This document shows, piece by piece, positions 1-8,601 of a stretch of 33,109 nucleotides of DNA (positions within the stretch are counted from its first letter, which is position 1; each line of letters starts with the position of its first letter). The stretch covers positions 1 through 33,109 of the forward strand of contig JACKNX010000030.1 in the NCBI GenBank assembly GCA_024234635.1. Direction: 5' to 3'. The notes beneath the pieces were generated by a model, which saw only the letters and a list, made by a program, of their open reading frames with translations, was not told where the DNA came from and did not search any database. Source of the stretch: Pseudomonadales bacterium (lineage in GTDB: Bacteria; Pseudomonadota; Gammaproteobacteria; Pseudomonadales; Azotimanducaceae). The position numbers and the translations under genes are program-made.

Positions 1-395
1 TGCGATACCGCCACGTCCGCCGGATGGCGTACGAGCAGGCAGACCTTCTTGCCGGCATACGCCTGCTTGCCGCCACCGTGGCCCGTGTAATCGCGCAGGT
101 AGTTGTCATGGGTGAACAGCACCTTCGGCACGGCCGCATTCCGGGCGTGATAGTTGTCGAACTCGATGAGTTCGTCCGTGACGCCGTACACCAGCTGGTA
201 CATGCGCGAAATGAGAACGCGCACCCAGGTGCGGCCGCTCTTGCCGAAGGAAACGAACACCACGTCCGCCTCGCGCAGCCGGCGGGCATCGAACCAGCCG
301 CGGATTCGCCGTTCCAGGCGGATTCTCGGTGCGCGTGGCAACAGGGCGCCGAGGCGTTCGGCGCTGCGCTGTACGTTTAGGGAAGGGGTTGTCAT
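1..395 (-). CDS. Sulfotransferase domain protein, N-terminal 131 residues (runs off the window)
   Basis: Translating the minus strand from the ATG at 395 gives an open frame to the window edge, so the C-terminus is missing. Residues 45-57 read VVFVSFGKSGRTW, the phosphosulfate-binding loop of PAPS-dependent sulfotransferases (KSGRTW, Lys52). Residues near 118-131 read VCLLVRHPADVAVS, matching the conserved RxP segment before the 3'-phosphate-binding motif. Such enzymes move sulfate from PAPS to hydroxyl groups of glycans or small molecules. The gene starts 3 nt after the ELM1-family stop codon, with GAGG about 8 nt before the ATG, so it is the last visible gene of a leftward operon with glycosyltransferases. 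A carbohydrate acceptor is therefore likely, but this is inferred from context. Confidence 0.85.
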   Translation of the reverse strand, partial: MTTPSLNVQRSAERLGALLPRAPRIRLERRIRGWFDARRLREADVVFVSFGKSGRTWVRVLISRMYQLVYGVTDELIEFDNYHARNAAVPKVLFTHDNYLRDYTGHGGGKQAYAGKKVCLLVRHPADVAVS

Positions 396-398
396 ATC

Positions 399-1496
399 TC
401 AGCCTCGAGCCGTTGCGCCGGGATGGTGGATGAGCAGCGAGCACAGGCGCTCGATGACCGGTGCCAGTTCGGGGGCTGTTTCCGTCCGTTCGATTGCGCG
501 AGGCGGGGTGTCCGGCCACACGGCCAGACCCGCGCGTACCAGCGTTTCGTGCAGCGCCTCGAGCCGGCGTGGAAACGCCACCCAGCCCAGCCGCAGCCGC
601 AGCCGCTGCCAGGCGTTGGGTCGGAGCCAGTGGCTGCCATCGAGCAGCCGGTCCACCCAGGCGGCGAACCTGCTTTGCGACCTTGGCAGCGGCAATATGG
701 TGAGTGGGCGACCCGCGCGGACGGCCTCGGTAATCATGGAAACGCTGTCCCCGGTAACGGCGACGTCATCGGCATCAGCAAGCAGCGCCAGGTAGGGATT
801 GGCGCCACCGTTGCTGAAATCGTGCAATCTGTCGCTTCCGCGCAACATGGCGGGCAACGCGTCGCGAACTTCCGCGCTGGTGCGTCGGCTTGTCACAAGC
901 CACAGCGTGCCCTGGCCGCCGCTGCGGGCACGCAATTGCCCGAGCATGCGCTCGATGTCCGTTGCCCGCAGCCGGAAGGGACGCGTGGCGGCACCGATCA
1001 TCACGGCGGTGAGCGGTCGCGGCACTGCGGCCAGCGCGTCCGCGAACTGGGTTCGGGCCTGCGCCAGGCGATGGTGGTCGATATCCATCAGCGGCAGCCG
1101 TGTCGTTACCACGTTCGGCCACGCAGGGATCAGGTATTGCGAGGCGGCGATGATGAGATCGAAGGCGTGTGGCCAGCGTTTGGGACGGCCGACGAGCGCC
1201 ACCCGGGTGGCGTTGTTCGACTGTGCCTTGATCCACAGCGCCACCATGGCAGGTCGTCGACCGGCTGTGAGGATGAGATCGGGCCAGGGCGGCGACAGCG
1301 GACTGGAAGCCGCGACATCCACGTGGCGCACGGACGGCGTGAACCAGGGTTTGCCGACCCGGTGACGCGCCTTGAATACCAGGCGGCGCGGCTCGACCGC
1401 ACAGCAACCGGCGAGGCAGGCGGCAATCTGCTCGAGCTGGGCGTTGTCGCCGAGCTTGTCGCTGCCGAGTACCCAGACGACGGGGCGGGTTGTCAT
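399..1496 (-). CDS. ELM1-family protein (mitochondrial fission ELM1-like, PF06258), copy A
   Basis: The 365-residue protein opens with WVLGSDKLGDNAQLEQIA, the typical start of the ELM1 family, whose bacterial members resemble GT-B glycosyltransferases. Further family-like segments are LILTAGRRPAMVALWIK, LTAVMIGAATRPFRL (about residue 175), GTLWLVTSRRT and the C-terminal ADDVAVTGDSVSMITEA, which looks like a nucleotide-sugar-binding half of a GT-B fold. The biochemical role of bacterial members is not established to my knowledge. The ATG at 1496 overlaps the TGA of the upstream glycosyltransferase-methyltransferase gene by one base, so the two are translationally coupled. A paralogue lies at 17255-18451. 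I infer a role in surface glycan synthesis. Confidence 0.85.
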   Translation of the reverse strand: MTTRPVVWVLGSDKLGDNAQLEQIAACLAGCCAVEPRRLVFKARHRVGKPWFTPSVRHVDVAASSPLSPPWPDLILTAGRRPAMVALWIKAQSNNATRVALVGRPKRWPHAFDLIIAASQYLIPAWPNVVTTRLPLMDIDHHRLAQARTQFADALAAVPRPLTAVMIGAATRPFRLRATDIERMLGQLRARSGGQGTLWLVTSRRTSAEVRDALPAMLRGSDRLHDFSNGGANPYLALLADADDVAVTGDSVSMITEAVRAGRPLTILPLPRSQSRFAAWVDRLLDGSHWLRPNAWQRLRLRLGWVAFPRRLEALHETLVRAGLAVWPDTPPRAIERTETAPELAPVIERLCSLLIHHPGATARG

Positions 1497-2974
1497 CAGC
1501 CGGAGAAGAACCGGTTGCGAATGCCTTTCTTGCGCAGTTTCTTGCGCTGGTCGAAGGCGAAATAACTCTTCTCCTGCGTGCACAGACGCCACCGCACGCC
1601 GGGAAACTCGCGGGCTGCCTGCTGCATCTGTGCCGCCCACCAGTCGGGCGGAGTTACCGTGCAATGGGCATTGGTGCCGTCCGGCAGGATCTTCTTGGCC
1701 GGAAAACAGGCCGCCACGGCGTACAGAAATTTGCCGGCGTGGCGGAAGAGGTGACGCAGCACCCAGGGAATGTCTTCCGCCGGGATGTGTTCGAGCACGT
1801 CCGTGGTGATGACGCCGTCGTACTTGTCTTCATACGGGCCGGAAAATGGCTCGTAGCCAGGGTCATAACAGGTGATGACGGTTTCGCCCCATGCCGGCAT
1901 GGACTTGAAGCGTGCGTACGCGGGATAACCCGGTGCGGGCTGGTACAACCCGGCCTTGCCGCTGCCGTAGTCCAGGATCGATGCGGCGCCGGTTGCTTTG
2001 ACCAGTTCGGCCACGTGCGGAATGTGTTCCACCAGCGAGCGGCCGGAGAACGTTTCGCCTGCACCGTGTCCGGTTTCCGGCCGGCCCTCATCGTGCATGG
2101 AGCCGTACATGGCAATCAGCTCCTGGTATCGGGGGGAGGGTGATTGCTCCGTGAACAGCGTGAAGCGCGCGGCGTCCGCTTCGGCTTCGAGATCGGTCCA
2201 CAAGCCCGCCAGTGGATTCGGTTCGTACTTCAGGAGTTCGGGAAACGGCTGCCAGGGTTGCTTGTGCAGTGTCGTGTAGTGAAGCAGATGGCTGGTGCCG
2301 GCGCGGTACTCGTCATCACGGGCATTCCAGGCGGCGTCCATGGTGCCCCACAACCCGGCGTTGTGCACCTGGGCCCGGAAGCGCTTGTGGTGACTTGCGC
2401 CCTGCGCCTGGGCCAGCGGCCAGATGTCCCGCAGCTTTTCGCAGTCCAGCAGCATCACCGAGGTTTCCCGCTCATCGATGCTGAGTACGGCGTGATCCTG
2501 CATCGGCGTATCGAACAGCAATGCGGGATCGCTGAAATAGATCTGATCCACATCGTTGTAGATGGCGCGCCCCTGGAAGCCGGCCAGGCCGGGGACGGCG
2601 TAACGGTAGTTGGTGAAACCCGTCTTCCAGTCCGAGCGATCGAAACCCCTGAGATTCGACATCAGGTAGACCTGGTAGTGCCGGCCGGGGTCGCGGTGTT
2701 TCAGGATGCTCCAGACCAGAACGCGTTCGGCGCGGAACTGCGCCGGTTCGGTGCCAACATAGATACGCACGCAGGGGCGGGGATCCGGCGTGGTCGCCGG
2801 CGTCACCGGCGGCAGGTCCACCAGGATGGGCTCGCGCCGATCGCCTTCGGCCCGTCCGTGCAGTCGCAGGGTGAGCGAACCGCCCATCCGGCGGTGCTGC
2901 AGACGGGTCTTGAACCGTTGTTTGTGCGCTTTGGACTGGTTGCTGGCGCTGGAGCTTGCTGTGGCCACTGGCAT
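1496..2974 (-). CDS. Bifunctional GT-A-type glycosyltransferase / SAM-dependent methyltransferase fusion
   Basis: Counted from the ATG at 2974, the protein has 492 residues. Residues 69-257 resemble a GT8-like glycosyltransferase: VRIYVGTEPAQFRAERVLVW at the start and AIYNDVDQIYFSDP near 138-151 with a DxD metal/nucleotide-sugar site. Residues about 330-470 form a class I methyltransferase: ILDYGSGKAG is SAM motif I and YDGVITTDVLEHIP is motif IV-like. The C-terminus is very basic (QRKKLRKKGIRNRF). The start is uncertain. The frame stays open to a TTG at 3058 and also has ATGs at 3031 and 2887; none has a clear Shine-Dalgarno at normal spacing, and the residues before about 69 are low-complexity. 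It probably adds a sugar and methylates the same or an adjacent unit, perhaps a chain cap. The substrate is unknown. Confidence 0.8.
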   Translation of the reverse strand: MPVATASSSASNQSKAHKQRFKTRLQHRRMGGSLTLRLHGRAEGDRREPILVDLPPVTPATTPDPRPCVRIYVGTEPAQFRAERVLVWSILKHRDPGRHYQVYLMSNLRGFDRSDWKTGFTNYRYAVPGLAGFQGRAIYNDVDQIYFSDPALLFDTPMQDHAVLSIDERETSVMLLDCEKLRDIWPLAQAQGASHHKRFRAQVHNAGLWGTMDAAWNARDDEYRAGTSHLLHYTTLHKQPWQPFPELLKYEPNPLAGLWTDLEAEADAARFTLFTEQSPSPRYQELIAMYGSMHDEGRPETGHGAGETFSGRSLVEHIPHVAELVKATGAASILDYGSGKAGLYQPAPGYPAYARFKSMPAWGETVITCYDPGYEPFSGPYEDKYDGVITTDVLEHIPAEDIPWVLRHLFRHAGKFLYAVAACFPAKKILPDGTNAHCTVTPPDWWAAQMQQAAREFPGVRWRLCTQEKSYFAFDQRKKLRKKGIRNRFFSG

Positions 2975-3177
2975 CTTCCCGATGGGTGGTGTGCGCGCGA
3001 TGCGACACCCTGGCGCGTGAACGTCACGCATGGTTGGACAAAGCGTCGGCGGAATCAACCGGCCGCCGGGTTACGCGCCGTGTCGTGCGGCGCGCGGTCT
3101 GATCGCAGTTTTCCGCGCACCACCCACCCTGCTGGCGGCGGTCCGCGGCGCGTATGGTCGCCAGCACGGGGCGAAAG

Positions 3178-4377
3178 TCAATCCACATTTGTCTCCTGCG
3201 CGGCCCCGTCGGCCGCCAGCAGGCGCTGCAAGGTCTCTCCGTGGACGATGAGTTCCCCCCGGAAGCGCCGCAGCGTTGCCAGGAGGAAACCCGCCTCGGT
3301 GTCGCGGTCGTGCGCCGGCGTATAGGCGTTGGCGGCATTGCCGGCGTCCGGATAGGCACCGCGTGGATCGCTGAACAGGTCGATGCCGGCCACGATCAGG
3401 CGCCGGGGCGCCAGCGCAACCGCGGCGGCAATCATGACAGCGCCGTTGGTGGGCTTGTAGTCGCCGAAAGCGCCCGGGTCGACGATGCCCGTCGCTTCGG
3501 CGTTCAGCAACCGGCGCCCACCGGTTCTCAACCACGGGCGGCGGAGCAGTTTCCGCAGGGCGTCGTTCGACTGTACGCAGAACACGGGATGCGTGCCGCA
3601 GGCAACGAGCGATGACCGTTGCGCGGTGAATACCACGTCCGGCGCCGTGAAGCGGCCGCGTGTGCGCCAGGCATGATTGACGCGGAACAGGGCGTCGAAG
3701 GGGGTGCTCGCGGGGTCGAGATCCTCGCTGGAGGGGCCATTGCCGAGACAGAGAATCGTTTCCGGTCCGCCAAGCAGGTCATTCAGTGCCGCCACCGAGG
3801 CAAGCAGACGGAAGCGGCGCTGTTGCCACCGCGCCAGCAGCGGCAGCGCGCGACCGCCGTCTTCCTGCCTGCCGCCACGGATGGCCAGCCGTCCCCGCAG
3901 CCAGGTGGACAGGCACGCCAGACCCGCCTCAACGGTTGGTTCCCGGAAGACCGTGGCGTCGCGCCTGCCGCTGCTCTCGCGAATGGCTGCCGCGCTCCAC
4001 AGTATGGCGTCGGCCGCACCGGCGATTCGGTCATCGGGTGGGTCGAGGCAGACGATCTGCGCGCCCACCAGGCTGGCCGGGTGCAGCAACGGAAGATGAA
4101 CCGCCCCCCCGGGCAACACGACAACGAGCTGGATCCGCAGGCGCCGGAGCCAGTTGCGTCGCGTCAACGCGCTCGGCCAAGGTGGTGTCACATCCACGAC
4201 GCGCGCACCGGGGCCATTGAGACCGATGGCGTACCAGCAGGCACGGGGGAACTGCCCGCCCAGCACCCCGACCACGGCCGAGGCCAGTTCCTCGTCACCA
4301 CGCCCCCCCAGCAACAGCATGCCGCGTCCGGGCGCCACCTTGCCCAGGCCAAGATTCCACAAGTGGTTGCCGCTCAT
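3178..4377 (-). CDS. Sialyltransferase-like (GT29/DUF115-type) protein with an unrecognised N-terminal domain
   Basis: The 399-residue protein has a C-terminal half resembling GT29-type glycosyltransferases and DUF115-like proteins. ILCLGNGPSSEDLDP is followed by FDALFRVNHAW and DVVFTAQRS (compare the L-motif region), then KPTNGAVMIAAAVALAPRRL and VAGIDLFSD (compare the S-motif region). The N-terminal ~190 residues (GRGMLLLGGRGDEELASAV onward) have Rossmann-like hydrophobic strands but no motif I can name. I chose the ATG at 4377 because the frame upstream enters AT-rich, non-coding-looking sequence. It would be the first gene of the leftward run, 203 nt before the GT-methyltransferase start. 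A sugar-transfer role is likely; sialic acid as donor is not shown, and no sialic acid synthesis genes are visible. Confidence 0.7.
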   Translation of the reverse strand: MSGNHLWNLGLGKVAPGRGMLLLGGRGDEELASAVVGVLGGQFPRACWYAIGLNGPGARVVDVTPPWPSALTRRNWLRRLRIQLVVVLPGGAVHLPLLHPASLVGAQIVCLDPPDDRIAGAADAILWSAAAIRESSGRRDATVFREPTVEAGLACLSTWLRGRLAIRGGRQEDGGRALPLLARWQQRRFRLLASVAALNDLLGGPETILCLGNGPSSEDLDPASTPFDALFRVNHAWRTRGRFTAPDVVFTAQRSSLVACGTHPVFCVQSNDALRKLLRRPWLRTGGRRLLNAEATGIVDPGAFGDYKPTNGAVMIAAAVALAPRRLIVAGIDLFSDPRGAYPDAGNAANAYTPAHDRDTEAGFLLATLRRFRGELIVHGETLQRLLAADGAAQETNVD

Positions 4378-4698
4378 CGGCGATGATGGGTCCTGCGTCA
4401 CGAGACGGGGATTAGAGCGCCGCGGCGCGCGCGGAGGCAAGGAGTGCCCGGCCTGTACCTCACGCAACAGGTGAAGGGCATGCGCGAAGCGCTTGAAATG
4501 GCAGGTATTATGATTTTTCTTGCCTATTCGTGCTGCTAACTTGACGAGTTGCGGGGAGACTGGGACGAAACGCGCATTCTGGCGGAACATGGAAAAATAA
4601 TGGAGAAATTCACTAGCCAAATTGCATCAATTTCTTCATCATGCCGGCCGCTTTTGTGCCCTTTATCCGTCTATCCGTCCATCGCCCCGGGAATAGCA
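4378..4698. promoter_or_regulatory. AT-rich divergent intergenic region
   Basis: This 321-nt gap separates the leftward glycan genes from the rightward acyl-AMP ligase. Its middle (about 4490-4660) is much richer in A and T than the flanking genes and has several A/T runs. Both promoters should lie here. I could not find a convincing -35/-10 pair on either strand: TTGAAA at 4493 and TTGACG at 4541 lack a -10 at proper spacing. I see no small gene or terminator in it. Confidence 0.5.
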
Positions 4699-6564
4699 AT
4701 GAACTGGACTCTGGACCCGTTGAAACTGCAGGCGCTCGTGCCCGCCGATCCTGGCGCGGACGAGCCGGCCATCGATATCACCGCCCGGACGCTGCATGAA
4801 GCGCTGGATCAATCGGCGCGGGGGCAGAGCGGTAGCCGGGGGCTCACGTTCTTCGACGGTAGAGGCAGGGAAAGCCGTTTTCTGGCGTACCGCGAACTGC
4901 GCTCGGAAGCGAGGCGGGTAGCCAAACAGTTGCTCGGACTTGGCGCGCACGCAGGCGATCGCATTGCCGTCATCGCGGAAACCAGTCCCGATTTTGTCGT
5001 GCTGTTCTTTGCCTGTCAGTACGCCAACCTCGTGCCGGTACCCCTGACGGCGAACGTAACGCTGGGCGGGCGAGACCGGTACGTTGAACAGATCGCTTTC
5101 TTCATTCGCAAGGTTGGCGCCGTTGCCGCCTTCTCCACGACGGACTTCGGTGAACTCCTGTCCGACGCGGTGAGTCGGGCCGGCAGCAACCTGCTGTTCG
5201 CCGGCACACTGGACGAACTGGCAATCCATGCCGCGGACGCGGAGGTTACCCAGCTGCTTGGTACTGCCACCCCGCGGGACTGCGCCTACATCCAGTTCAC
5301 CTCCGGCAGCACGCGCGTTGCCCGCGGCGCGATCATCGAGCAGCAGGCCATCATGGCCAACTTGCAGGCGATGGTGGGGCCTGGATTGCGGCTCACGCGG
5401 AACGACAGCCTGCTGTCCTGGCTGCCCTTCTACCACGACATGGGGCTGGTCGGTAAATTGCTGGTCCCCGTAGCCGCCGGGCTGTCAGCGGGGTTCCTCG
5501 GAACACGCGAATTTGCCCTGCGTCCCCGTTTATGGCTGACGTTGCTCGATCGCACACAGGCCACCGTATCCTTTTCGCCACCGTTCGGGTACGAGTTGTG
5601 CGCGCGTCGTGGACTTGGACGCGATCGCGATGCGGAACGACTGGATCTCAGCCACTGGCGCGTCGCCGGTGTGGGGGCGGACATGATCCGGCCGGAAGTG
5701 CTGCGCGAGTTCGCGCAGGCCATGGCGCCCCACGGGTTCCGTGGTACGGCGCTGGTGCCTGCTTACGGCATGGCGGAAGTGGGGCTGGCAATAAGCTTCG
5801 CGGACGTATCGCGCGACTTTGAGGTCGACTACGTGCACCGCGACCGCTGCATGAACGACGGTATTGCCTCACCGCCGACGGAAGCCGACTACCGTGGTGG
5901 CGCACGGGCCAGCGATTTCAAGGGATTTGTCGTGTGCGGCCGGCCCGTTGAAAACACCAGTGTGGAGATCCGGGCAGAGAACGGCGCGCCTCTGCCGGAA
6001 CGGCACATCGGGACGATCTGGGTGCGGACGCCAAGTTGCATGAACGGCTATTTCGACGAGCCGGAAGCCAATGCGGCCGCGCTGCAGGACGGCTGGCTGA
6101 ACACCGGCGATCTCGGCTACTTCGCCGAGGGCCGCCTGGTGATCACGGGCCGCGCAAAAGACCTGATCATCGCCAATGGACGCAACCTGTGGCCGCAGGA
6201 TCTGGAAGCCATTGCCGAAGCCAACAAAGCCGTGCGTCCCGGTGACGCCATGGCGTTCTGCGTACAGACGCCCGGTGAAAAAGACGAAGTGGTGCTGTTG
6301 CTGCAGTGCCGTCTGCAGGACGCGGCGGAAGCGGATGCACTACGCAATCGGGTGCGCTGCAACGTGCAGACATCGCTTGGCGTGCCGGTGACGGTGTGCC
6401 TCGTGCCGCCGCATTCGTTGCCGCGTACATCATCCGGCAAGCCGGCCCGCGCACAGGCGCGACTGATGTACCTGGCGGCCCGTCAGGCCGAGGCATCGGC
6501 GGCAAACGGGAGTCAGTCGCCCGAGGCTGCCGCCATACGCGTGGAACCGCTCTGCATCGCCTGA
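4699..6564 (+). CDS. Fatty acyl-AMP ligase (FAAL-type adenylating enzyme)
   Basis: The 621-residue protein has the ordered motifs of the FAAL branch of the ANL superfamily. These are QFTSGSTRVARG (about 199-210), LSWLPFYHDMGLVG (239-252), VPAYGMAEVGLAISF (353-367), LNTGDLGYFAEGRLVITGRAK (from about 467), DLIIANGRNLWPQDLE, and LPRTSSGKPAR with the A10 lysine near 581. FAALs activate fatty acids as acyl-adenylates and normally pass them to an acyl carrier protein. The A3 loop is unusual: the common P-K-G ending is A-R-G. The ATG at 4699 has GGGAA about 7 nt upstream; a longer frame from 4549 would add AT-rich, non-family residues. No acyl carrier protein or polyketide synthase is visible, so the acyl acceptor is unknown. 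The neighbouring LpxL-like acyltransferase is a candidate partner by context only. Confidence 0.92.
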   Translation: MNWTLDPLKLQALVPADPGADEPAIDITARTLHEALDQSARGQSGSRGLTFFDGRGRESRFLAYRELRSEARRVAKQLLGLGAHAGDRIAVIAETSPDFVVLFFACQYANLVPVPLTANVTLGGRDRYVEQIAFFIRKVGAVAAFSTTDFGELLSDAVSRAGSNLLFAGTLDELAIHAADAEVTQLLGTATPRDCAYIQFTSGSTRVARGAIIEQQAIMANLQAMVGPGLRLTRNDSLLSWLPFYHDMGLVGKLLVPVAAGLSAGFLGTREFALRPRLWLTLLDRTQATVSFSPPFGYELCARRGLGRDRDAERLDLSHWRVAGVGADMIRPEVLREFAQAMAPHGFRGTALVPAYGMAEVGLAISFADVSRDFEVDYVHRDRCMNDGIASPPTEADYRGGARASDFKGFVVCGRPVENTSVEIRAENGAPLPERHIGTIWVRTPSCMNGYFDEPEANAAALQDGWLNTGDLGYFAEGRLVITGRAKDLIIANGRNLWPQDLEAIAEANKAVRPGDAMAFCVQTPGEKDEVVLLLQCRLQDAAEADALRNRVRCNVQTSLGVPVTVCLVPPHSLPRTSSGKPARAQARLMYLAARQAEASAANGSQSPEAAAIRVEPLCIA

Positions 6565-6609
6565 ATCGCGGATGCGGGGAACGTATCGCGTGACTGCCGG
6601 CGTTGCGGC

Positions 6610-7524
6610 TCATCCATTCTTGTAGGGATTCCGGGCTGGCGGTTGTGTCGTCCGGAACAGCTTGGTGAACCAGGCGTACTGGTGAATATCTCCACGTATC
6701 AGTTCTTCGAGCACCGCGTTCATCGAGCCAGCGTCCAGACTGCCTTCCAGCGGGGGGTGAAAGCAGGCGCTGAACCGTCCCGTGTCCGGATCGAAGCGCA
6801 GCGAAGTCGGCACGACCACGGCCTGTGTGGCACGCACCATCTTTGCCAGCGCCGTTGTCGTTGCCTTGTCCCGGCCAAAGAATGGCGCGAAAGCGTGAGG
6901 ACCGTCGCCCGCATCTTCGTCGGGCAGGTACAGGAGCCACGCACCGTCCTTCACGGCGCGCAGTGGCGCAAGCATGCTGCCCCGGTGGTCGAAGATGCGC
7001 GCGCCATAGCGTGTGCGGGCGCGCGTGATGAGCCAGTCCAGGGGGTTGTCACTGTCGTGCAGGCGAACGATGCTGGCCAGTGCCTGGTGAGGCGACAGTA
7101 CCTGGGCGACGAGTTCGAAGCAGGTCCAGTGCGGTGTGAGCAGAATGATGTTCCTGCCGGCTGCCTGCAGTGCGTGAAGGCGATCCAGGCCGTCGAATTG
7201 CGCGTCGGCGCCCAGGGTGCGCAGACGGTGCCCGGCCATGGCACCGTAGTGCAGGAAGACGTGGGTGGCGACGCGCAGGCTTTCAGTCATTGCAGCGTGG
7301 CGACGGGCCTCGGGCCACTCCGGAAAACAGAGTTCGAGATTGATACGGGCAATCTGCCGGCGACGATCCGGCAGCCGCAGCCAGAGCCAGGCGACCGCAT
7401 CGGCAATGGTTCGGCGTGCACCGCGTGGCAGCCAGGCGACCGCGATGAGCAGTCCCCATGCAAGCCACAACGGCCAGTGCCTCGGCGCAAGCCAGGCGGG
7501 ACGGAACATGACAGCATGCGACAT
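6610..7524 (-). CDS. LpxL/HtrB-family lipid acyltransferase
   Basis: The 304-residue protein matches the lysophospholipid/lipid A acyltransferase family (PF03279). There is an N-terminal hydrophobic helix around residues 18-32, then RINLELCFPEWPEARR. The catalytic HX4E motif is in LLTPHWTCFE (His132, Glu137). Then come GSMLAPLRAVKDGAWLLYLPDEDAG and QAVVVPTSLRFDPDTGRF, and the C-terminal HQYAWFTKLFRT, which matches the family's YxWxHRRFK-like end. Members transfer acyl chains from acyl-ACP to lipid A or related lipids at the inner face of the cytoplasmic membrane. The gene is convergent with the acyl-AMP ligase (45 nt between stops) and divergent from the GT25 gene (77 nt). The genome may hold other lpxL genes, so I give no symbol. 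Confidence 0.88.
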   Translation of the reverse strand: MSHAVMFRPAWLAPRHWPLWLAWGLLIAVAWLPRGARRTIADAVAWLWLRLPDRRRQIARINLELCFPEWPEARRHAAMTESLRVATHVFLHYGAMAGHRLRTLGADAQFDGLDRLHALQAAGRNIILLTPHWTCFELVAQVLSPHQALASIVRLHDSDNPLDWLITRARTRYGARIFDHRGSMLAPLRAVKDGAWLLYLPDEDAGDGPHAFAPFFGRDKATTTALAKMVRATQAVVVPTSLRFDPDTGRFSACFHPPLEGSLDAGSMNAVLEELIRGDIHQYAWFTKLFRTTQPPARNPYKNG

Positions 7525-7601
7525 GCAGGCAGCGTAACACGGCAGCCGACGGGACGTGATCGTCCTGCTCCGTGCGCCATGGCAGAAACAGGAGACCTAG
7601 T

Positions 7602-8480
7602 GTGAGCGACACACCCGTGGCGATGGCGCCAGCCGTGATCCATCCATGCCCGAGAGATGAAAACTGCCGCTACTGCAATGGCACCGTGCCGCCGGCCGAG
7701 CGGTTGGACTGGCATTTTCTGGACGCCGCCTGGTGTATCTGTCTGCAGAGCCGGGATGACCGTGCCACGCAGGCGGCGCAGGAGTTTCATCGGGTGGGGC
7801 TGTGTCAGCTGGTGTCGTTCTATCGTCCGGCCCGTCATCCGCAGAAGGGAATCGTCGGCAGCTGGGAATCGCATCGAGCGGTCGCGCGTCTGGCGCAGGA
7901 GCGGGGAACCGAGCGTACGCTCGTCTGCGAGGACGATGTGCTGTTCGATGCGAACCTGTCGCCATCGGTGCTGGCCCGGGTTGCGGCAGGCCTCGAGAGT
8001 CTGGGTCCGGACTGGAACATCTACCATCTCGGACATTGGCCGCTGCGTGCCTGTTTTGTGCACCCCCATGTACTGAAGACCGCTTCCGCCTGCGCGCACG
8101 CCTATGTTGCCAGTCCCCGGCTCACGGCCTGGCTGGCGGAGCGGCCCTATGGCTCACCGGTCGCCATGAATCGCGGCGTCGGCAAGGCGCTGGACGCCGC
8201 CTTCGCCAAGCTCCCCGAGGTCTATGCCTATTTCCCCATGATCGCCATCCAGCGGGTGAGCCGCAGCGACAATTTCGTCACCACGGGCCGGCGCAAGAAA
8301 AAACTTCGTCACTTCGTCACCCGATCGCGATACCGTGAATGGCTGTTGTGCAACCTGATGAAGCCCAGCGAAATTTTTGCGGTGCTCGTCTCCCCGGTGT
8401 GGTGGCTTGTGGACCGGTTCCGCGGCCGCTTCTATGCGGATATGCGACCAGCGGTGATATCGCCGCCCAAGGCCTCGTGA
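7602..8480 (+). CDS. Glycosyltransferase family 25 protein (LPS/LOS-type)
   Basis: The 292-residue protein has the GT25 order (PF01755): AWCICLQSRDDR (about 43-54) near the start, GIVGSWESHRAV (about 83-94), the acidic catalytic segment TLVCEDDVLFD (EDD at 110-112), then WNIYHLGHW and ACAHAYVASPRLTAWL. Members add sugars to lipooligosaccharide cores and similar acceptors. The GTG at 7602 is chosen because AGGAG ends 7 nt before it; earlier in-frame codons lack this. The N-terminus has an uncommon cysteine cluster (CPRDENCRYC, C-x5-C-x2-C) before the catalytic domain, which could bind metal. The C-terminal helix (EIFAVLVSPVWWLVDRFRG) could associate with the membrane. It is the first of three rightward genes. 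Confidence 0.88.
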   Translation: MSDTPVAMAPAVIHPCPRDENCRYCNGTVPPAERLDWHFLDAAWCICLQSRDDRATQAAQEFHRVGLCQLVSFYRPARHPQKGIVGSWESHRAVARLAQERGTERTLVCEDDVLFDANLSPSVLARVAAGLESLGPDWNIYHLGHWPLRACFVHPHVLKTASACAHAYVASPRLTAWLAERPYGSPVAMNRGVGKALDAAFAKLPEVYAYFPMIAIQRVSRSDNFVTTGRRKKKLRHFVTRSRYREWLLCNLMKPSEIFAVLVSPVWWLVDRFRGRFYADMRPAVISPPKAS

Positions 8481-8601
8481 GCGGGCCGGTGGCATGGTGT
8501 GCCTGGCGGTGCCGCGGCGTCTGGCGCGATGCGGCGAAGCCGACGACAACAGAAAATGTTCAGGAGAGACTTTTTCTGCATCCCGCGAATGGAGGTACAA
8601 G

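Noticed and set aside
423..1565. Long plus-strand frame of 380 codons opposite the ELM1-like gene
   Set aside because: It mirrors the well-supported ELM1 protein and lacks any recognisable motif.
2144..3325. Plus-strand frame of 393 codons opposite the GT-methyltransferase fusion
   Set aside because: It is antisense to a gene with DxD and SAM motifs and shows no domain.
4498..4530. Sigma-54 promoter from TGGCA and TTGC near 4499-4523
   Set aside because: The GG and GC doublets are about 20 nt apart, not the required 10.
4549..4698. N-terminal extension of the acyl-AMP ligase
   Set aside because: It is AT-rich, unlike the rest of the gene, and has no family similarity; ATG 4699 has a ribosome site.
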